Below are positions 12,809-12,925 of a stretch of 12,925 bases of DNA, one piece after another (positions within the stretch are counted from its first letter, which is position 1; each line of letters opens with the position of its first letter). The DNA is taken from positions 1 through 12,925 of the forward strand of contig JAHHSR010000043.1 in the NCBI GenBank assembly GCA_020025075.1, given 5' to 3'. The notes under the pieces were generated by a model, which ran no database searches, was not told where the DNA came from, and saw nothing but the letters and a program-made list of their open reading frames with translations. Origin of the DNA: Pectinatus sp. GTDB taxonomy: Bacteria; Bacillota; Negativicutes; Selenomonadales; Selenomonadaceae. Position numbers and translations under genes: made by a program.

Positions 12809-12841
12809 CTAAATGCGGGCAAAATGCCCACTTCCCCCTTT
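12809..12841 (-). promoter_or_regulatory. Hairpin-bridged ribosome binding site
   Basis: On the minus strand AAAGGGGG (12841-12834) is followed by AA, a 7-bp hairpin (GTGGGCA-TTT-TGCCCGC, one wobble, 12831-12815), ATTTAG and the ATG. Linear spacing is 25 nt, but it falls to 8 nt if the hairpin folds. No other Shine-Dalgarno is visible for this gene. Confidence 0.5.
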
Positions 12842-12860
12842 CAATGGAAAATTTTAACAA

Positions 12861-12925
12861 AAGTGGGAGGCATCTAATTGAACCTCCCCCACTTATAGAA
12901 GTGGGATTCTTGAGAAGTTTGATAC
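12861..12925 (-). mobile_element. Possible end of an IS200/IS605-type (TnpB) element
   Basis: CCCACTT (12888-12894) and AAGTGGG (12899-12905) form a perfect hairpin with an ATAG loop, and AAGTGGGAGG (12861-12870) can compete for the same arm. Small GC-rich hairpins of this kind are common at IS200/IS605 ends. On the minus strand a reading frame enters from the window edge as VSNFSRIPLL and stops inside the hairpin (12895-12893), as TnpB tails often do near the right end. TCAA, a known right-end cleavage tetranucleotide, lies at 12881-12878, 10 nt after the stem. No transposase core is in the window. Confidence 0.35.

Noticed and set aside
12827..12905. Repeated heptamers as a CRISPR array
   Set aside because: The units are 7 bases, alternate in orientation and lack spacer-like regularity; they form hairpins.

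Overview
The window reads as a chromosomal segment of an anaerobic Firmicutes-type bacterium, with moderate base composition and purine-rich Shine-Dalgarno sites. The left half keeps the order known from Bacillus, septum initiator (divIC) - S1-domain protein (yabR type) - tilS - hpt - ftsH, all on the minus strand. The sporulation gene spoIIE, which lies within that stretch in Bacillus, is absent. The feo genes, the glutaredoxin-like protein and the DUF1847-type protein fit a strict anaerobe; my guess is Negativicutes, but the window alone cannot prove it.

Layout. Positions 54-6385 carry a minus-strand housekeeping block, read right to left: an MGDG-synthase/UgtP-like glycosyltransferase overlapping a DivIC/FtsB-like protein by 4 nt, an S1 RNA-binding protein with its own consensus promoter and terminator, tilS, hpt and ftsH. 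A divergent control region (6386-6687) separates this block from recJ on the plus strand, which ends at a clear terminator. Next is an iron-uptake block: a consensus promoter with a Fur/PerR-type operator, feoA, a 17-codon mini-ORF, feoB, a 364-nt gap full of stem-loops, and a small one-span Cys-rich protein of the FeoB-associated type. A second short operon encodes a glutaredoxin-like protein and a small GNAT acetyltransferase. A 12-cysteine DUF1847-like protein converges on it with 1 nt between the stop codons. The right edge shows palindromes and a short coding tail that resemble the end of an IS200/IS605-type (TnpB) element.

How the parts work together. The left block joins membrane glycolipid synthesis, septum formation, tRNA-Ile lysidine modification, purine salvage and membrane protein quality control, all basic growth functions. 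The feo block imports ferrous iron and appears to be shut off by a Fur-family repressor. The Cys-rich, glutaredoxin-like and DUF1847-like proteins next to it form a neighbourhood of thiol or metal-binding proteins.

Most unusual points: the operator between the feoA -35 and -10 is half Fur-type and half PerR-type; a 17-codon ORF fills the feoA-feoB gap exactly; the feoB downstream gap folds strongly on both strands, with competing stems and a terminator-like signal facing feoB in antisense; and the Shine-Dalgarno of the DUF1847-like gene is separated from its ATG by a hairpin that would restore normal spacing. Four genes (ftsH, divIC, recJ, feoA) appear to start with TTG.
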